64,000 bases of DNA, from NCBI GenBank assembly GCA_029975165.1, contig JARKPR010000003.1, forward strand, positions 124,001-188,000. Reading direction: 5' to 3'. The notes below the pieces were generated by a model that worked only from the letters and a program-made list of their open reading frames with translations, made no database searches and was not told where the DNA came from. Of the stretch, positions 27,173 to 36,937 are shown piece after piece. The stretch comes from Selenomonadales bacterium (GTDB lineage: Bacteria; Bacillota; Negativicutes; Sporomusales; UBA7701). Made by a program: the position numbers and the translations under genes. The number at the start of each line of letters is the position of its first letter. Position 1 is the first letter of the stretch.

Positions 27173-28759
27173 TTGATCAGTACGAGTAATTTAGGTCTAA
27201 GTTACGGCAAACGGATATTGTTTAAAGATGTAGATATCAAATTTACTCCCGGCAATTGTTATGGTTTGATCGGGGCGAACGGCACCGGCAAATCGACTTT
27301 TTTGAAAATCCTCGCCGGTGAAATCGAGCCAAGTACCGGCAGCGTGCAGATTTCACCGGGAGAACGGCTGGCTGTCCTGAAGCAAAATCATTATGAATTT
27401 GATGATTTCGAGGTGCTTAAGACCGTAATCATGGGGCATACCCGGTTATATGCGATCATGGAGGAAAAAGAGGCTCTCTATGCCAAGCCCGTCTTTTCCG
27501 ACGAGGACGGTCTGAGGGTATCCGAACTGGAGGGCGAATTTGCCGAGCTGAATGGCTGGGACGCGGAAACCGACGCGGCGAAGCTGTTGATCGGCCTGGG
27601 TATTCCCGAGCAGCTGCATGGCCAGAAAATGCGCGATTTAAACGGCGATGAGAAGGTACGGATTTTACTTGCCCAGGCTTTGTTCGGCAATCCGGATATT
27701 CTCCTGCTCGACGAGCCGACTAATCATCTGAATGCCGCGGCGATCCGCTGGCTTGAAGAATTCCTCTACAATTTTGCGAACACCGTGATCGTGGTATCGC
27801 ACGATCGCCATTTTCTCAATAAGGTTTGCACCCATATCGCCGATATCGACTTCGATAAGATCCAGTTGTTCGTCGGCAACTATGATTTTTGGCTCGAGTC
27901 AAGCGAGTTGGCCCTGAGGCTGGCCAAAGAGGCAAACAAGAAGACCGAGGAGAAAGCGAAAGAACTCCAGAGCTTTATCCAGCGGTTCAGCGCCAACGCC
28001 TCCAAATCCCGGCAGGCGACGTCCCGCAAAAAGCTGCTGGAGAAACTGACGCTGGAGGATATCAAGCCCTCGTCCCGCAGGTATCCGTATATCGCCTTCA
28101 AGCCCGACCGCGAGGCAGGCGACCAGTTGCTCACGGTCGAAGGGCTGTGCAAGGGCATCGACGGGGAAAAGGTGCTGGACGGGGTTAGCTTCCGGGTGGA
28201 GAAAGGCGATAAAATCGCTTTTGTCGGCGAAAGCGAGTTGGCAAGGACGACCTTGTTCAAAATTCTTATGGGTGAAACCGCCGCTGATGACGGCGAGTTC
28301 AAGTGGGGTGTGACAACTTCCCAGGCCTACTTTCCCAAAGACAACGACGCTTTTTTCGCCGGCAACGAGGCCATTCTCGTCGATTGGCTGCGGCAGTTTT
28401 CCCGCGATCAGGAGGAGACGTTCATCAGGGGCTTTCTGGGCAGGATGCTGTTCTCGGGCGAGGAATCGTTGAAGAAGGCCAGTGTTTTGTCCGGCGGCGA
28501 AAAGGTGCGGTGCATGCTTGCCAAAATGATGCTCAGCGGCGCGAATGTCCTGATATTCGACGAACCGACAAACCATCTGGACTTGGAGTCAATCACGGCC
28601 TTGAATAATGGTTTGATTAATTTTAACGGCACCATTTTGTTCACTTCCCACGACCACCAATTCGTCCAGACGGTCGCCAACCGCATTGTCGAAATCACCG
28701 GAACGGGGATAATCGACCGGCGGATAAGTTATGACGAATACCTGGAAACAAAAATGTAA
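27173..28759 (+). CDS. ABC-F family ATPase, YkpA/YbiT-like
   Basis: Soluble ribosome-associated ATPase of 528 residues with two nucleotide-binding domains and no membrane segment. Domain 1: Walker A GANGTGKST near residue 35 and DEPTNHLN. Its signature reads LNGDEKV where LSGGEKV is usual, and the final Asp of DEPTNHLD is Asn. The linker (~residues 240-330) is helical and charged, the P-site tRNA-interaction region. Domain 2: a Walker A of the YkpA type (FVGESELARTTLF) with normal LSGGEKVR and DEPTNHLD. Such proteins rescue or tune translation. TTG start at 27173 with GAGGAAGG upstream. An attenuator-like leader precedes it and prfC follows, a coherent translation-related pair. Confidence 0.88.
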   Translation: MISTSNLGLSYGKRILFKDVDIKFTPGNCYGLIGANGTGKSTFLKILAGEIEPSTGSVQISPGERLAVLKQNHYEFDDFEVLKTVIMGHTRLYAIMEEKEALYAKPVFSDEDGLRVSELEGEFAELNGWDAETDAAKLLIGLGIPEQLHGQKMRDLNGDEKVRILLAQALFGNPDILLLDEPTNHLNAAAIRWLEEFLYNFANTVIVVSHDRHFLNKVCTHIADIDFDKIQLFVGNYDFWLESSELALRLAKEANKKTEEKAKELQSFIQRFSANASKSRQATSRKKLLEKLTLEDIKPSSRRYPYIAFKPDREAGDQLLTVEGLCKGIDGEKVLDGVSFRVEKGDKIAFVGESELARTTLFKILMGETAADDGEFKWGVTTSQAYFPKDNDAFFAGNEAILVDWLRQFSRDQEETFIRGFLGRMLFSGEESLKKASVLSGGEKVRCMLAKMMLSGANVLIFDEPTNHLDLESITALNNGLINFNGTILFTSHDHQFVQTVANRIVEITGTGIIDRRISYDEYLETKM

Positions 28760-28790
28760 TTTGCTTTATCGCAAATATTCCGGAGGCAAA

Positions 28791-30404
28791 ATGGAAGCTA
28801 TTATCGAGACCAACCCGCGACGCACTTTCGCGATCATATCTCACCCGGACGCCGGCAAAACGACGTTGACGGAGAAGTTGCTCCTGTACGGCGGCGCTAT
28901 CCATCTGGCGGGGTCGGTTAAGTCGCGCAAGGCCCAGAAGCATGCCGTATCCGACTGGATGGAGATCGAAAAGCAGCGGGGTATTTCGGTAACATCCAGT
29001 GTCCTGCAATTCGACTACCAGGGCTACCGTGTAAACATCCTCGATACCCCCGGCCACCAGGACTTCAGCGAGGATACTTACCGGACGCTGCTCGCCGCCG
29101 ACAGCGCCGTCATGCTCATCGATGCGGCCAAAGGGGTGGAGGAGCAAACCAAAAAGCTTTTCCGCGTGTGTAAAGAGCGGCATATTCCGATTTTCACCTT
29201 CGTGAACAAGCTGGACCGCTTCGGGCGTAATCCGTTCGAGCTTATGGAGGAGATTGAGAAGGTCCTCGGCATCCGCGCCTACCCCATGAATTGGCCGGTC
29301 GGCGTCGACGGGAATTATCAAGGCGTGTACAATCGTCAACTGGCTCAGGTGGAGCTTTTCGCGAAAGACGACTCCCATGGCCAGCGGGCCCTGCCGTCGA
29401 CAACCGGCAGTGTGGCTGACCCGGTTTTCCGGCAAGCGCTGGGCGAGGCTGTCCATCACGCTCTCTGCGAAGACATCGCTCTCCTCGACCTGGCCGGGGA
29501 TCAATTCGAATACGATAAGGTCGCGCGGGGAGAATTAACGCCCATGTTCTTCGGCAGCGCCATGACCAACTTCGGCGTACAGCCTTTTCTGGAAGAATTC
29601 CTGCGGCTGGCGCCCCCGCCGGCGCCCCACCGCTCTTCGGCGGGATTCGTCAGCCCGGACAGCGACGTATTTTCTGCCTTCGTCTTTAAGATACAGGCCA
29701 ATATGAATCCCGCCCACCGCGACCGAATCGCCTTCATCCGCATTTGTTCCGGCAAGTTTGCCCGTGGCATGAGTGTTTATCACGTCCAGTCAGGCAAACA
29801 GGTTAAGCTGACCCAGCCTCAGCAGTTTCTGGCTCAGGAGCGGACGCTTGTCGAGGAAGCTTTTCCGGGAGATATTATCGGCCTTTTCGACCCGGGCATA
29901 TTCTCTATCGGCGACACGCTGTGCCAGCCGGGGCAGGAAATACGGTTCGAGGATTTTCCGGTTTTTCCGCCCGAGCAGTTTGCCCGGGTCCAGGCCAAGG
30001 ACACCATGAAACGCAAGCAGTTCGTCAAAGGCATGGCCCAGCTGACCCAAGAAGGCGCAATCCAGGTCTTCCGCCAGCCAAACGCGGTCGAATCCTTTGT
30101 AGTCGGCGTTGTCGGCAGTCTGCAGTTCGAAGTGCTCCAATACCGCCTCAAGCAGGAATACGGTGTCGATATCCTCATGCACCCGCTGCCTTACGGCCTT
30201 GCCCGCTGGGTGACGGGGCAAGGACCCAATGCCCCAGCCCTCAAGGGTATGGATAACGGGATGGTGCTCGAGGATGTCAAGGGGCGCCCGCTTGTGCTGG
30301 TAGCAAACGAATGGCAGCTGAAATGGGGCCGGGATAATAACCCCGGTGTCGCATTCCTAGCGGCGCCGCCGAACGGCCCGGCTGCCGAACGCCCGTCCGC
30401 CTGA
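28791..30404 (+). CDS. prfC: Peptide chain release factor 3
   Basis: Translational GTPase of 537 residues that recycles RF1/RF2 after peptide release. G1 SHPDAGKTT at residues ~17-25, G2 region QRGISVTSS, G3 DTPGHQDF near 88, G4 NKLDR near 142. The length, the KHAVSDWMEIEKQRGIS segment and the missing EF-G tail domains separate RF3 from EF-G and tetracycline-resistance proteins. ATG at 28791 has GGAGG; an in-frame start at 28731 lies inside the ABC-F gene and would add 20 untypical residues. It starts 31 bp after the ABC-F stop, so the two are probably co-transcribed. Confidence 0.93.
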   Translation: MEAIIETNPRRTFAIISHPDAGKTTLTEKLLLYGGAIHLAGSVKSRKAQKHAVSDWMEIEKQRGISVTSSVLQFDYQGYRVNILDTPGHQDFSEDTYRTLLAADSAVMLIDAAKGVEEQTKKLFRVCKERHIPIFTFVNKLDRFGRNPFELMEEIEKVLGIRAYPMNWPVGVDGNYQGVYNRQLAQVELFAKDDSHGQRALPSTTGSVADPVFRQALGEAVHHALCEDIALLDLAGDQFEYDKVARGELTPMFFGSAMTNFGVQPFLEEFLRLAPPPAPHRSSAGFVSPDSDVFSAFVFKIQANMNPAHRDRIAFIRICSGKFARGMSVYHVQSGKQVKLTQPQQFLAQERTLVEEAFPGDIIGLFDPGIFSIGDTLCQPGQEIRFEDFPVFPPEQFARVQAKDTMKRKQFVKGMAQLTQEGAIQVFRQPNAVESFVVGVVGSLQFEVLQYRLKQEYGVDILMHPLPYGLARWVTGQGPNAPALKGMDNGMVLEDVKGRPLVLVANEWQLKWGRDNNPGVAFLAAPPNGPAAERPSA

Positions 30405-30431
30405 TTTTACCGCAACTCACGGCACCGGCCG

Positions 30432-30475
30432 AATGAAAGAAGCAACAACCGCAAAGGGTTGTTGCTTCTTTCATT
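30432..30475. terminator. Bidirectional terminator
   Basis: A perfect 19-bp stem (30432-30450 with 30457-30475; core GAAGCAACAACC/GGTTGTTGCTTC) with a 6-nt loop lies between the convergent prfC and uup-like genes. Confidence 0.92.
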
Positions 30476-30491
30476 CCCGGTCGCATTGCGC

Positions 30492-32399
30492 CTAACCGGG
30501 ACTTTTAGCTATATTCTCGGCCAATTCGTTCAGATATGTCCATCGTTCCAATAATTCGTCCAATTCTTGTTCTAGCGCTTTCTGCTCAGCCACCAATTTT
30601 TGCAGCAGTTCAAAATCGCTGCCTGCCAGGTCGATACGGGCGACGACGGCCTGTAATTTTTGCTCAACGCCGGCAATTACAGCCTCGATCTGCTCGTATT
30701 CGCGCTGTTCGTTGAAAGTAAAGCGGCGGGGCTTTTTTCTCTCAGGCGCAGCCGTCTTCGTATCTTTGCCGCTTCTCGTTTTGGGGCTCGTGACCGGCTC
30801 CGGCGGCATACGCTTATCATGGTAGTCAGAGTATCCGCCGGGATATTGCTTTATTTCACCGTTGCCCTCAAAGGCGAATATTTTATCCGCCAGCCGGTCG
30901 AGGAAATAGCGGTCGTGGGATACGACGATGACCGCCCCGGGGAAATCGTCCAGATAGTCTTCCAGAATGGTCAGCGTTTGAATATCGAGATCGTTGGCCG
31001 GTTCATCGAGCAGCAGTACATTCGGAGCACCCATCAGAATTCTCAGCAAATACAGGCGGCGTTTTTCCCCGCCCGACAGCTTGGCGATCGGCATCCACTG
31101 GACATTAGGCGGAAACAGGAATCGCTCCAGCATCTGCGAGGCGCTGATTGTCCCACCATCGGTTGATGTAATGACGTTGGCCTCTTCCTTGATGTAGTCG
31201 ATGACCCGCAAACTTTCGTCCATCTCACTGCTTTCCTGGGTGAAGTAGCCGATCTTCACCGTTTGCCCAATCTCTACCGCACCGCTGTCGGCGGCCAGGC
31301 GCCCGGCAATAATGTTCAGGAGCGTGGATTTACCGCTGCCGTTTGGCCCGACGATGCCGACCCGGTCATCCCGCAGAACGATATAGCTAAAATCGCGGAT
31401 CAAGGCTTTCTCGCCACAAGTTTGACTGATATGCGCCAGCTCGATAATCTTCCGGCCCAGCCGGGTCGCGCCGGCCTCAATTTCTAGCTTATCGACCGCA
31501 AAGTCGGACTTTTGGGCGCTGAGTCGCTCGAATCTGTCAATGCGAGCCTTCTGCTTGGTGGTCCGCGCTCTCGCGCCCCGTTTTATCCAGGCCAGTTCAT
31601 TTCTAAGGAGATTTTGCCTTTTCCGTTCGCTGCCGGCTTGCAGTTCTTCGCGGTCAGCCTTCTTTTCGAGGAAGTAACTATAGTTGCCGCCATAAGTATA
31701 CAGTCGCCCTTTATCTATTTCAATGATCCGGTTGGCCACCCGGTCCAGGAAGTACCTGTCATGGGTGACCATGAGCAGGGCGCCCTTGTAAGCCTGCAGA
31801 TATTGCTCCAGCCAGGCCACCATGTCATTGTCGATATGATTCGTCGGCTCGTCCATAATCAGCAGGTCGGCGGGATTTACCAGAGCGCCGGCCAGCGCGA
31901 CCCGCTTGCGTTGCCCCCCGGACAGCGTACCGACAATGGCGGAAAAGTTGTCGATGCCCAGTTTGGTCAGAATGGCCTTGGCGCTGCTTTCCAATTGCCA
32001 GGCATCCAGGGCATCCATTTGCTGACTTAGCGCGATCAGCTGCTTTTGCTGCCCGGCATCGCCGGCTTTTAAGCCGGCTTGTTCCAAAGCTTGCTCGTAT
32101 TCCCGGATCAGCCGCATGACCGGCGAGCTGCCTTTGAATACTTGCGCCAATATGGTAGACCCCGCGTCGAGCTCCGGGTTTTGCGGCAGATAACCCACCC
32201 GCACCCCGCTACCCAGCGTAACGTTGCCGCCGTCGGCCGGTTCTAGCCCGGCGATTATTTTTAAGAAGGTCGATTTGCCGGTGCCGTTGACGCCGATCAG
32301 GCCGATTTTATCGCCCTCGTCGACACCAAAGGAGACCTGGGCAAACAGAATCCGCTCGCCATAACTTTTGGCCAAGTTTTCGATCGATAGTAGATTCAT
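30492..32399 (-). CDS. ABC-F family ATPase, Uup/YfmR-like
   Basis: Twin-ATPase ABC-F protein of 635 residues. Domain 1: Walker A GVNGTGKSTF near residue 36, LSGGQRKRVALA, DEPTNHID. Domain 2: GPNGSGKSTLLN near 350, LSGGEKRRLYLL, and DEPANDLD (Ala where the family has Thr). A Lys-rich linker follows near residue 520 (RSGKDTKTAAPERKKPRRF), then a C-terminal coiled coil of about 85 residues (FNEQREYEQIEAV onward), diagnostic of the Uup branch, which binds branched DNA and acts on translation of difficult sequences. It ends 12 bp after the start of nothing else; the DEAD-box gene precedes it on the same strand and is likely co-transcribed. Confidence 0.9.
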   Translation of the reverse strand: MNLLSIENLAKSYGERILFAQVSFGVDEGDKIGLIGVNGTGKSTFLKIIAGLEPADGGNVTLGSGVRVGYLPQNPELDAGSTILAQVFKGSSPVMRLIREYEQALEQAGLKAGDAGQQKQLIALSQQMDALDAWQLESSAKAILTKLGIDNFSAIVGTLSGGQRKRVALAGALVNPADLLIMDEPTNHIDNDMVAWLEQYLQAYKGALLMVTHDRYFLDRVANRIIEIDKGRLYTYGGNYSYFLEKKADREELQAGSERKRQNLLRNELAWIKRGARARTTKQKARIDRFERLSAQKSDFAVDKLEIEAGATRLGRKIIELAHISQTCGEKALIRDFSYIVLRDDRVGIVGPNGSGKSTLLNIIAGRLAADSGAVEIGQTVKIGYFTQESSEMDESLRVIDYIKEEANVITSTDGGTISASQMLERFLFPPNVQWMPIAKLSGGEKRRLYLLRILMGAPNVLLLDEPANDLDIQTLTILEDYLDDFPGAVIVVSHDRYFLDRLADKIFAFEGNGEIKQYPGGYSDYHDKRMPPEPVTSPKTRSGKDTKTAAPERKKPRRFTFNEQREYEQIEAVIAGVEQKLQAVVARIDLAGSDFELLQKLVAEQKALEQELDELLERWTYLNELAENIAKSPG

Positions 32400-32411
32400 G
32401 CTGCAACCCTT

Positions 32412-33572
32412 CTACTTACTGCCAGGCCGCTGAGGAGTACTATCAACGACGCGCCCCCGCAGCAGCCGTTTTTCCGCCGCCGCGATTTTTAGCACCTTGG
32501 CGAATTTAACGAGCAGCGCCGCTTCCTTGCCCGTCACTATTGAAATCGCGGTGCCGCTCCGACCGGCCCGGCCTGTCCGCCCCACCCGGTGTAGATATAT
32601 CTGCGGGTCTTCCGCCAGCTCCAGATTAAATATATGCGCCACTCCCGGTATGTCCAGCCCCCGCGCCGCGAGGTCCGAGGCGATGAGGAATCGCACCTTG
32701 CCGTGGCGGAAATCTTCCAGCGCCTTTTGGCGGTCGGCCTTCACGGCGGTACCGGATATGCCGGCCGCCGTTAAACCGTGGTAGGTGAGCTTCATGACCG
32801 TTGTTTCTATCGTTTCGCTATGATTGACGAAAACGAGCGCCTGTTCCACATTAAGGTGAGCTGCCAGTTTGCGCAATACTTCAATCTTTTCGCGCTGCTC
32901 GCAGACAAAGTACATATGGGAAATATCGGCCGGAATATCGGTCTGCCCCTTGAGGACAATAAATTCCGGGTCGCGCATCAACTCTTTGGCGCGCGCCAGC
33001 GCGGCCGGGGTTATCGTTGCCGAGAAGAGCAGCATTTGCCTGTCACGCATGGTCGCCTTGACCACCGCTTTGACAGTGGGCCAGTTCATATCGTCAAGGA
33101 GTCTGTCCGCTTCATCGATGATGATCGTTCTGATCGTCTGCGCGTTTATCTTCCGCTTTTGGATCAGTTCGAGGATCCGGCCGCCCGAACCGACGATGAT
33201 ATGCGGTTTGCCCTTCAACATGTCGATTTGCCGCGCGATATTCACCTGGCCGATGATCGGGGCGGCCGTTACCGGCAAGCCCGCGTTTTCGGCCAGCGTT
33301 TCAATCTGGCGATATATCTGCATCGCCAGTTCGTGGGTCGGGGCGAGGATGATCGCCTGTGTCTCCCTTTTGGCGGCGTCGATCTTCTGCAGGAGCGGCA
33401 ACAGGTAGGCCAGCGTCTTGCCTGTTCCGGTCGCCGACTGGCCGATAACATCCCTGCCGGAGAGGGCCAGCGGGATTACTTCGGCCTGTATCCCGGTCGG
33501 CGTGGTGATTCCCGCCTTGTCGAGGCCTGTCGACAGCGACTCGTTTATGCCGAGTCCGGTAAAATCGCTCAT
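32412..33572 (-). CDS. DEAD-box ATP-dependent RNA helicase
   Basis: RNA helicase of 386 residues with all superfamily-2 motifs: Q motif PTGIQAEVIP, motif I SATGTGKT near residue 47, Ia APTHELAMQ, Ib GSGGRILE, motif II DEAD near 150, motif III SAT, motif IV FVNH, motif V ASDLAARGLDIPG, and motif VI HRVGRTGRAG. The C-terminal extension is short (about 25 basic residues), so it lacks the DbpA/CsdA RNA-binding tail. Likely roles are RNA turnover or cold-shock ribosome assembly. It is 13 bp upstream of the uup-like gene and 33 bp downstream of an exonuclease gene on the same strand. Confidence 0.93.
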   Translation of the reverse strand: MSDFTGLGINESLSTGLDKAGITTPTGIQAEVIPLALSGRDVIGQSATGTGKTLAYLLPLLQKIDAAKRETQAIILAPTHELAMQIYRQIETLAENAGLPVTAAPIIGQVNIARQIDMLKGKPHIIVGSGGRILELIQKRKINAQTIRTIIIDEADRLLDDMNWPTVKAVVKATMRDRQMLLFSATITPAALARAKELMRDPEFIVLKGQTDIPADISHMYFVCEQREKIEVLRKLAAHLNVEQALVFVNHSETIETTVMKLTYHGLTAAGISGTAVKADRQKALEDFRHGKVRFLIASDLAARGLDIPGVAHIFNLELAEDPQIYLHRVGRTGRAGRSGTAISIVTGKEAALLVKFAKVLKIAAAEKRLLRGRVVDSTPQRPGSK

Positions 33573-33605
33573 GGCTTGTCACTCCCATCAGGCGCTTCGC
33601 CCGTC

Positions 33606-34157
33606 TTAAAAATTCCTGACAGCAACTTGCAGTTTTTCGGTTAAGTGTTTAAAGCTGCCCGCCTGTACCGCTTGCTGCGCCGACAGCGCTATCAGCGCGC
33701 AGGTGCGGGCATCGTGCAAGGCGTTGTGATGCTCGAATTCGATGGCAAAGCGACTGGCCAGCGTCGATAGTTTATAATTCGCCACATCGGTCCAGACCCG
33801 CCTGGCGATGTCCACCGTACACGCGTATCGGAAGCGGGGATACGGCAAGCCGTATTCGTCGAGCATGCTGCGGAGCACGCCGATGTCGAAAATAGCGTTA
33901 TGGGCGATGACTGTTTTATTCTCAAGGTGGGGCCGTATTCTGGGCCACAGTTCGGCAAACGTCGGTTTATCCGCCACGTCTTTCGCCGTTAACCCATGGA
34001 TCCTGGTGTTCCAATAATCGAATTGGAGTACCGGTGGGCGAATGAGCGAATACGCCGCTTTTACGATCTGTCCATTTTCCACCGTAACCGCCGCCAGGCT
34101 GCAAGCACTGGCTCTGCTGCGGTTGGCGGTTTCGAAATCTATCGCTACATAATTCAT
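33606..34157 (-). CDS. DnaQ-like DEDDh 3'-5' exonuclease
   Basis: 183-residue exonuclease domain protein. ExoI: VAIDFETANRS with the catalytic Asp7 and Glu9. ExoII: TVIAHNAIFDIGVLRSML with the second Asp. ExoIII: HHNALHDARTCAL with the His and last Asp. It matches the short stand-alone epsilon-like exonucleases of Firmicutes, which degrade single-stranded DNA or RNA ends. It sits between topB and the helicase on the same strand, a plausible nucleic-acid maintenance operon, though no functional link is shown. Confidence 0.9.
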   Translation of the reverse strand: MNYVAIDFETANRSRASACSLAAVTVENGQIVKAAYSLIRPPVLQFDYWNTRIHGLTAKDVADKPTFAELWPRIRPHLENKTVIAHNAIFDIGVLRSMLDEYGLPYPRFRYACTVDIARRVWTDVANYKLSTLASRFAIEFEHHNALHDARTCALIALSAQQAVQAGSFKHLTEKLQVAVRNF

Positions 34158-34209
34158 CCGCCGCGCCGTTCCCTTCAGTCGTTAGTAGTATCTTCCCGTG
34201 GCCTGCCAG

Positions 34210-36354
34210 CTATTTATCTTGCCCCGGCCCTTGCTTCGCCGCTATGTCCGGCTCGCCCGCCTTGTCAGCGTATGTTGCCCGACAGGCGGGGTATTTCGTG
34301 CAGCCCCAAAACGCGCCGTTTTTGCCTTTGATAAGCTGCAGCGCCCCGGCTTTGCAGCGCGGGCAGGCGTGCTTAGGCTTTTGCGGCGCGCCGTTGTCGT
34401 CGTCATACGCCGCTTTGCACGCCGGGTAGCGGGAACAGCCCCAGAACTTCCCCCTACTGCCCTGCCGCGGCTGCAGGACTCCTTTGCCGCACTGGGGACA
34501 GGGATGCTCGCCCTGGGGAGCGATGTCAAGACCGGTCGCCAGGGCGCAGATGCCGGCAGTGAATTCCGTCTGCTGCTCAAGAAATCCCTCCAGGCTTTCG
34601 CGCCCCTCTGCCATGCGGTGCAAGATCGCCTCCCAAAGGGCGGTGGAGTCGGGGTAGGTCAGTTCCTCCGGCAACGCGTCGATCAATAGATACGCCGGCT
34701 CGGTCGGGATGAGATACTTCTTCTTTTTTTCTTCCCGGAGAAAGCCGCGCTGGACCAGTTCCTTTATAATCGTCGCCCGCGTCGCCTCGGTGCCGATGCC
34801 GCTGACCTCTTTGAGCTGTTTTTTCAGTTCGGGGTTTTTCACGTATTTATGGATTTCTTTCATCGCCGCCAGCAGAGTGGCGGCCGTAAACCGGCCGGGC
34901 GGCCGGGTGGTTTTCTTGTCGGCGAGGGCATGAAGGAAAGCGGCCTGATCGCCTTTTTCCATCGGCGGCAGTACTCCGTCGTCCTCGTCCTTTTTTTCTT
35001 CGGCGTCCGTACCGTATAGTTCCTTCCAGCCAGGCTCGCGGATAATCCGGCCGCTGGCGGTGAAACTCTCCCCGTCATGACGGACTCGCACCTTGGTCTG
35101 GTTATAGACATGCACGGGATAGAATTGGGCGACGTAGGCCTGGGCGATGAGAAAGTATATATTCTGTTCGGTCTCGCTCAGCGTCTCCCATTTGCCTTTC
35201 TCCGTCGTGGGAATGATGGCGTGATGGGCGGTGATCTTCGTGTCATTCCAGGCCCGGCTCCGCAGCCCGGCATCCGCCCGGCCGGACCAGGCTGCCAGTT
35301 CGTCTTGTTTGCCAGCGCGCAGGTTTTCCAGGATGACGGCGGCGTCAGCCGCCTGCGACTCCGGCAGATAATCGCAATCGGAACGCGGGTATGTTGTCAG
35401 CTTCTTTTCGTATAGTTTTTGCGCCGTGTCCAAAACAAGCTGCGGGTCGTAGCCAAACCGCTTCCCGGCCATTACCTGCAGCGCCGACAGCGACAGCGGC
35501 AGCCGCTGCGCTTCCCGCTTCTCCGCCGTCTCGCACTGGATGATCTCGGCGGCGGCGGCAGCGGCCGCCAGCTTGGCAAGCAGCGCCTGGGCGACGGCGT
35601 TATCGGTCAGCCGGCCTTCGGTATCCAAGCCCGCCTGGTCGTCCTGCGGTTTCCAATAGGCTGTAAACACGCCATTCGCATGTTGAAAGTCGGCCTTGAC
35701 GGTAAAATAATCCGCCGTCCGGAAACTCTCTATTTCCCGTTCCCGCCTGACGACAAGCGCCAGTGTCGGCGTTTTCACCCGGCCGACGGGAAGGGTTGCC
35801 CGGTGGCCGGCCCGCCGGGCGGCAAGCGTGAAGGCCCGCGAAAGGTTCATGCCGATCAGCCAGTCGGCCCGCGCCCTGGCCAGCGCCGACTGCTTGAGGT
35901 TATAGAAGTCTTTATTATCGCGCAAATTGGCGATGGCTTTTTTTATACTTTTCTCGTCGAGGGCATTGAGCAAGAGCCGCCTGACCGGCTTGTCATTGTC
36001 GACATACTCCAGCACCTCGTCGATCAGCAGCTGTCCCTCGCGATCCGGGTCGCCGGCATGGACAATTTCCGTCGCTTCGCCAATGAGCTTTTGGACAACG
36101 GCGAATTGCTTCTGGCACGAAGCCGCCACCAGCAGTTTCCACGTCGCGGGAATGATAGGCAGGTCTTCCAGCCGCCATTTTTCGTATCTGGCGTCGTATT
36201 CGCCGGGTTCGGCCTGGCGGAGGATATGGCCGAAACCCCAGGTAACCACGCCGGCACCGGTCGTAATATATCCATCCTTGCGGCTGCTGGGCCCAGGTAG
36301 GCATTTGGCGATCTCAGCCCCCATACTGGGTTTTTCGGCTATGTATAGTATCAA
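34210..36354 (-). CDS. topB: DNA topoisomerase III (type IA)
   Basis: Type IA topoisomerase of 714 residues that relaxes negative supercoils and decatenates. Toprim: LYIAEKPSMGAEIAKCL at the N-terminus and DPDREGQLL near residue 100. The catalytic Tyr is in KLTTYPRSDCDYLPES near residue 320. Two C-terminal zinc ribbons occur in tandem, each CPxC, about 14 residues, GxFWGCxxYPxC. Most TopB proteins carry fewer such repeats. The start is a TTG at 36354 with AGGAGT 11 nt upstream, which yields the canonical ILYIAEKPSMG N-terminus; the upstream ATG at 36417 would add an untypical extension through a terminator hairpin. Confidence 0.93.
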   Translation of the reverse strand: MILYIAEKPSMGAEIAKCLPGPSSRKDGYITTGAGVVTWGFGHILRQAEPGEYDARYEKWRLEDLPIIPATWKLLVAASCQKQFAVVQKLIGEATEIVHAGDPDREGQLLIDEVLEYVDNDKPVRRLLLNALDEKSIKKAIANLRDNKDFYNLKQSALARARADWLIGMNLSRAFTLAARRAGHRATLPVGRVKTPTLALVVRREREIESFRTADYFTVKADFQHANGVFTAYWKPQDDQAGLDTEGRLTDNAVAQALLAKLAAAAAAAEIIQCETAEKREAQRLPLSLSALQVMAGKRFGYDPQLVLDTAQKLYEKKLTTYPRSDCDYLPESQAADAAVILENLRAGKQDELAAWSGRADAGLRSRAWNDTKITAHHAIIPTTEKGKWETLSETEQNIYFLIAQAYVAQFYPVHVYNQTKVRVRHDGESFTASGRIIREPGWKELYGTDAEEKKDEDDGVLPPMEKGDQAAFLHALADKKTTRPPGRFTAATLLAAMKEIHKYVKNPELKKQLKEVSGIGTEATRATIIKELVQRGFLREEKKKKYLIPTEPAYLLIDALPEELTYPDSTALWEAILHRMAEGRESLEGFLEQQTEFTAGICALATGLDIAPQGEHPCPQCGKGVLQPRQGSRGKFWGCSRYPACKAAYDDDNGAPQKPKHACPRCKAGALQLIKGKNGAFWGCTKYPACRATYADKAGEPDIAAKQGPGQDK

Positions 36355-36371
36355 GGTTTGTACTCCTAGCC

Positions 36372-36403
36372 AAAAAAATGAGAATCCCGCAATTGCAGGA
36401 TTC
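36372..36403 (-). terminator. Terminator between the DUF188 gene and topB
   Basis: GAATCC(T)GC with GC(G)GGATTC around AATT at 36382-36403, followed on the minus strand by seven T at 36378-36372. It ends transcription from the DUF188 gene about 20 bp before the topB start. It could also act as an attenuator on topB. Confidence 0.75.
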
Positions 36404-36499
36404 CGGTCTGCATACATTATTTATTTTCTTGCAACACGGGTAAAATCCTGCAAGATCACGGGTATGAAGGATTAAATGCTAAGTTGGCCTGCGGGAATT

Positions 36500-36937
36500 T
36501 CATGAAAACTGGGTAAGAATTCGCTTTAATTCGGTCGCGAACCGTGAATCATCCTCCCTGGTCCGCTTGCCGGGTCCTTTCGTACGCCCGCCGCTTCGCC
36601 GGAACTTAGCCTTGATCTCCCGCTCTTCCAGCAGAAAGTCCATTTTTTCCCGGCGATACTCGATGCCGGCTGGACTAAGGCAATGCGCTTGCTTCGCCAA
36701 TACCATCGCGGCCAGGCCCCAATCCTGGGTAATGACGATATCGCCAGGCTCCGTCAGGTTGATGACCTTCATGTCGGTCTCCTGCGATGTGCCGCCTACC
36801 GTTATATGGTTGGCGGAGGCGATATTATGGTTGAAACTGGCCACGGTCAGAACAGGGATGTCATTCTTTGACCCGATATCCAGGCAATATTGCAATACCG
36901 CCTTTGGGCAGGCGTCAGCGTCAATCAGTATTTTCAT
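36500..36937 (-). CDS. DUF188/YaiI-YqxD family protein (PIN-like)
   Basis: 145-residue member of the conserved YaiI/YqxD family. Its opening [14 protein letters not shown] carries the paired Asp typical of PIN-like nuclease folds, and [21 protein letters not shown] holds another. The C-terminus is basic ([21 protein letters not shown]), suggesting nucleic-acid contact. The biological role is unknown in all species that I am aware of. It has its own terminator and no operon partner. Confidence 0.9.
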   Translation of the reverse strand: MKILIDADACPKAVLQYCLDIGSKNDIPVLTVASFNHNIASANHITVGGTSQETDMKVINLTEPGDIVITQDWGLAAMVLAKQAHCLSPAGIEYRREKMDFLLEEREIKAKFRRSGGRTKGPGKRTREDDSRFATELKRILTQFS

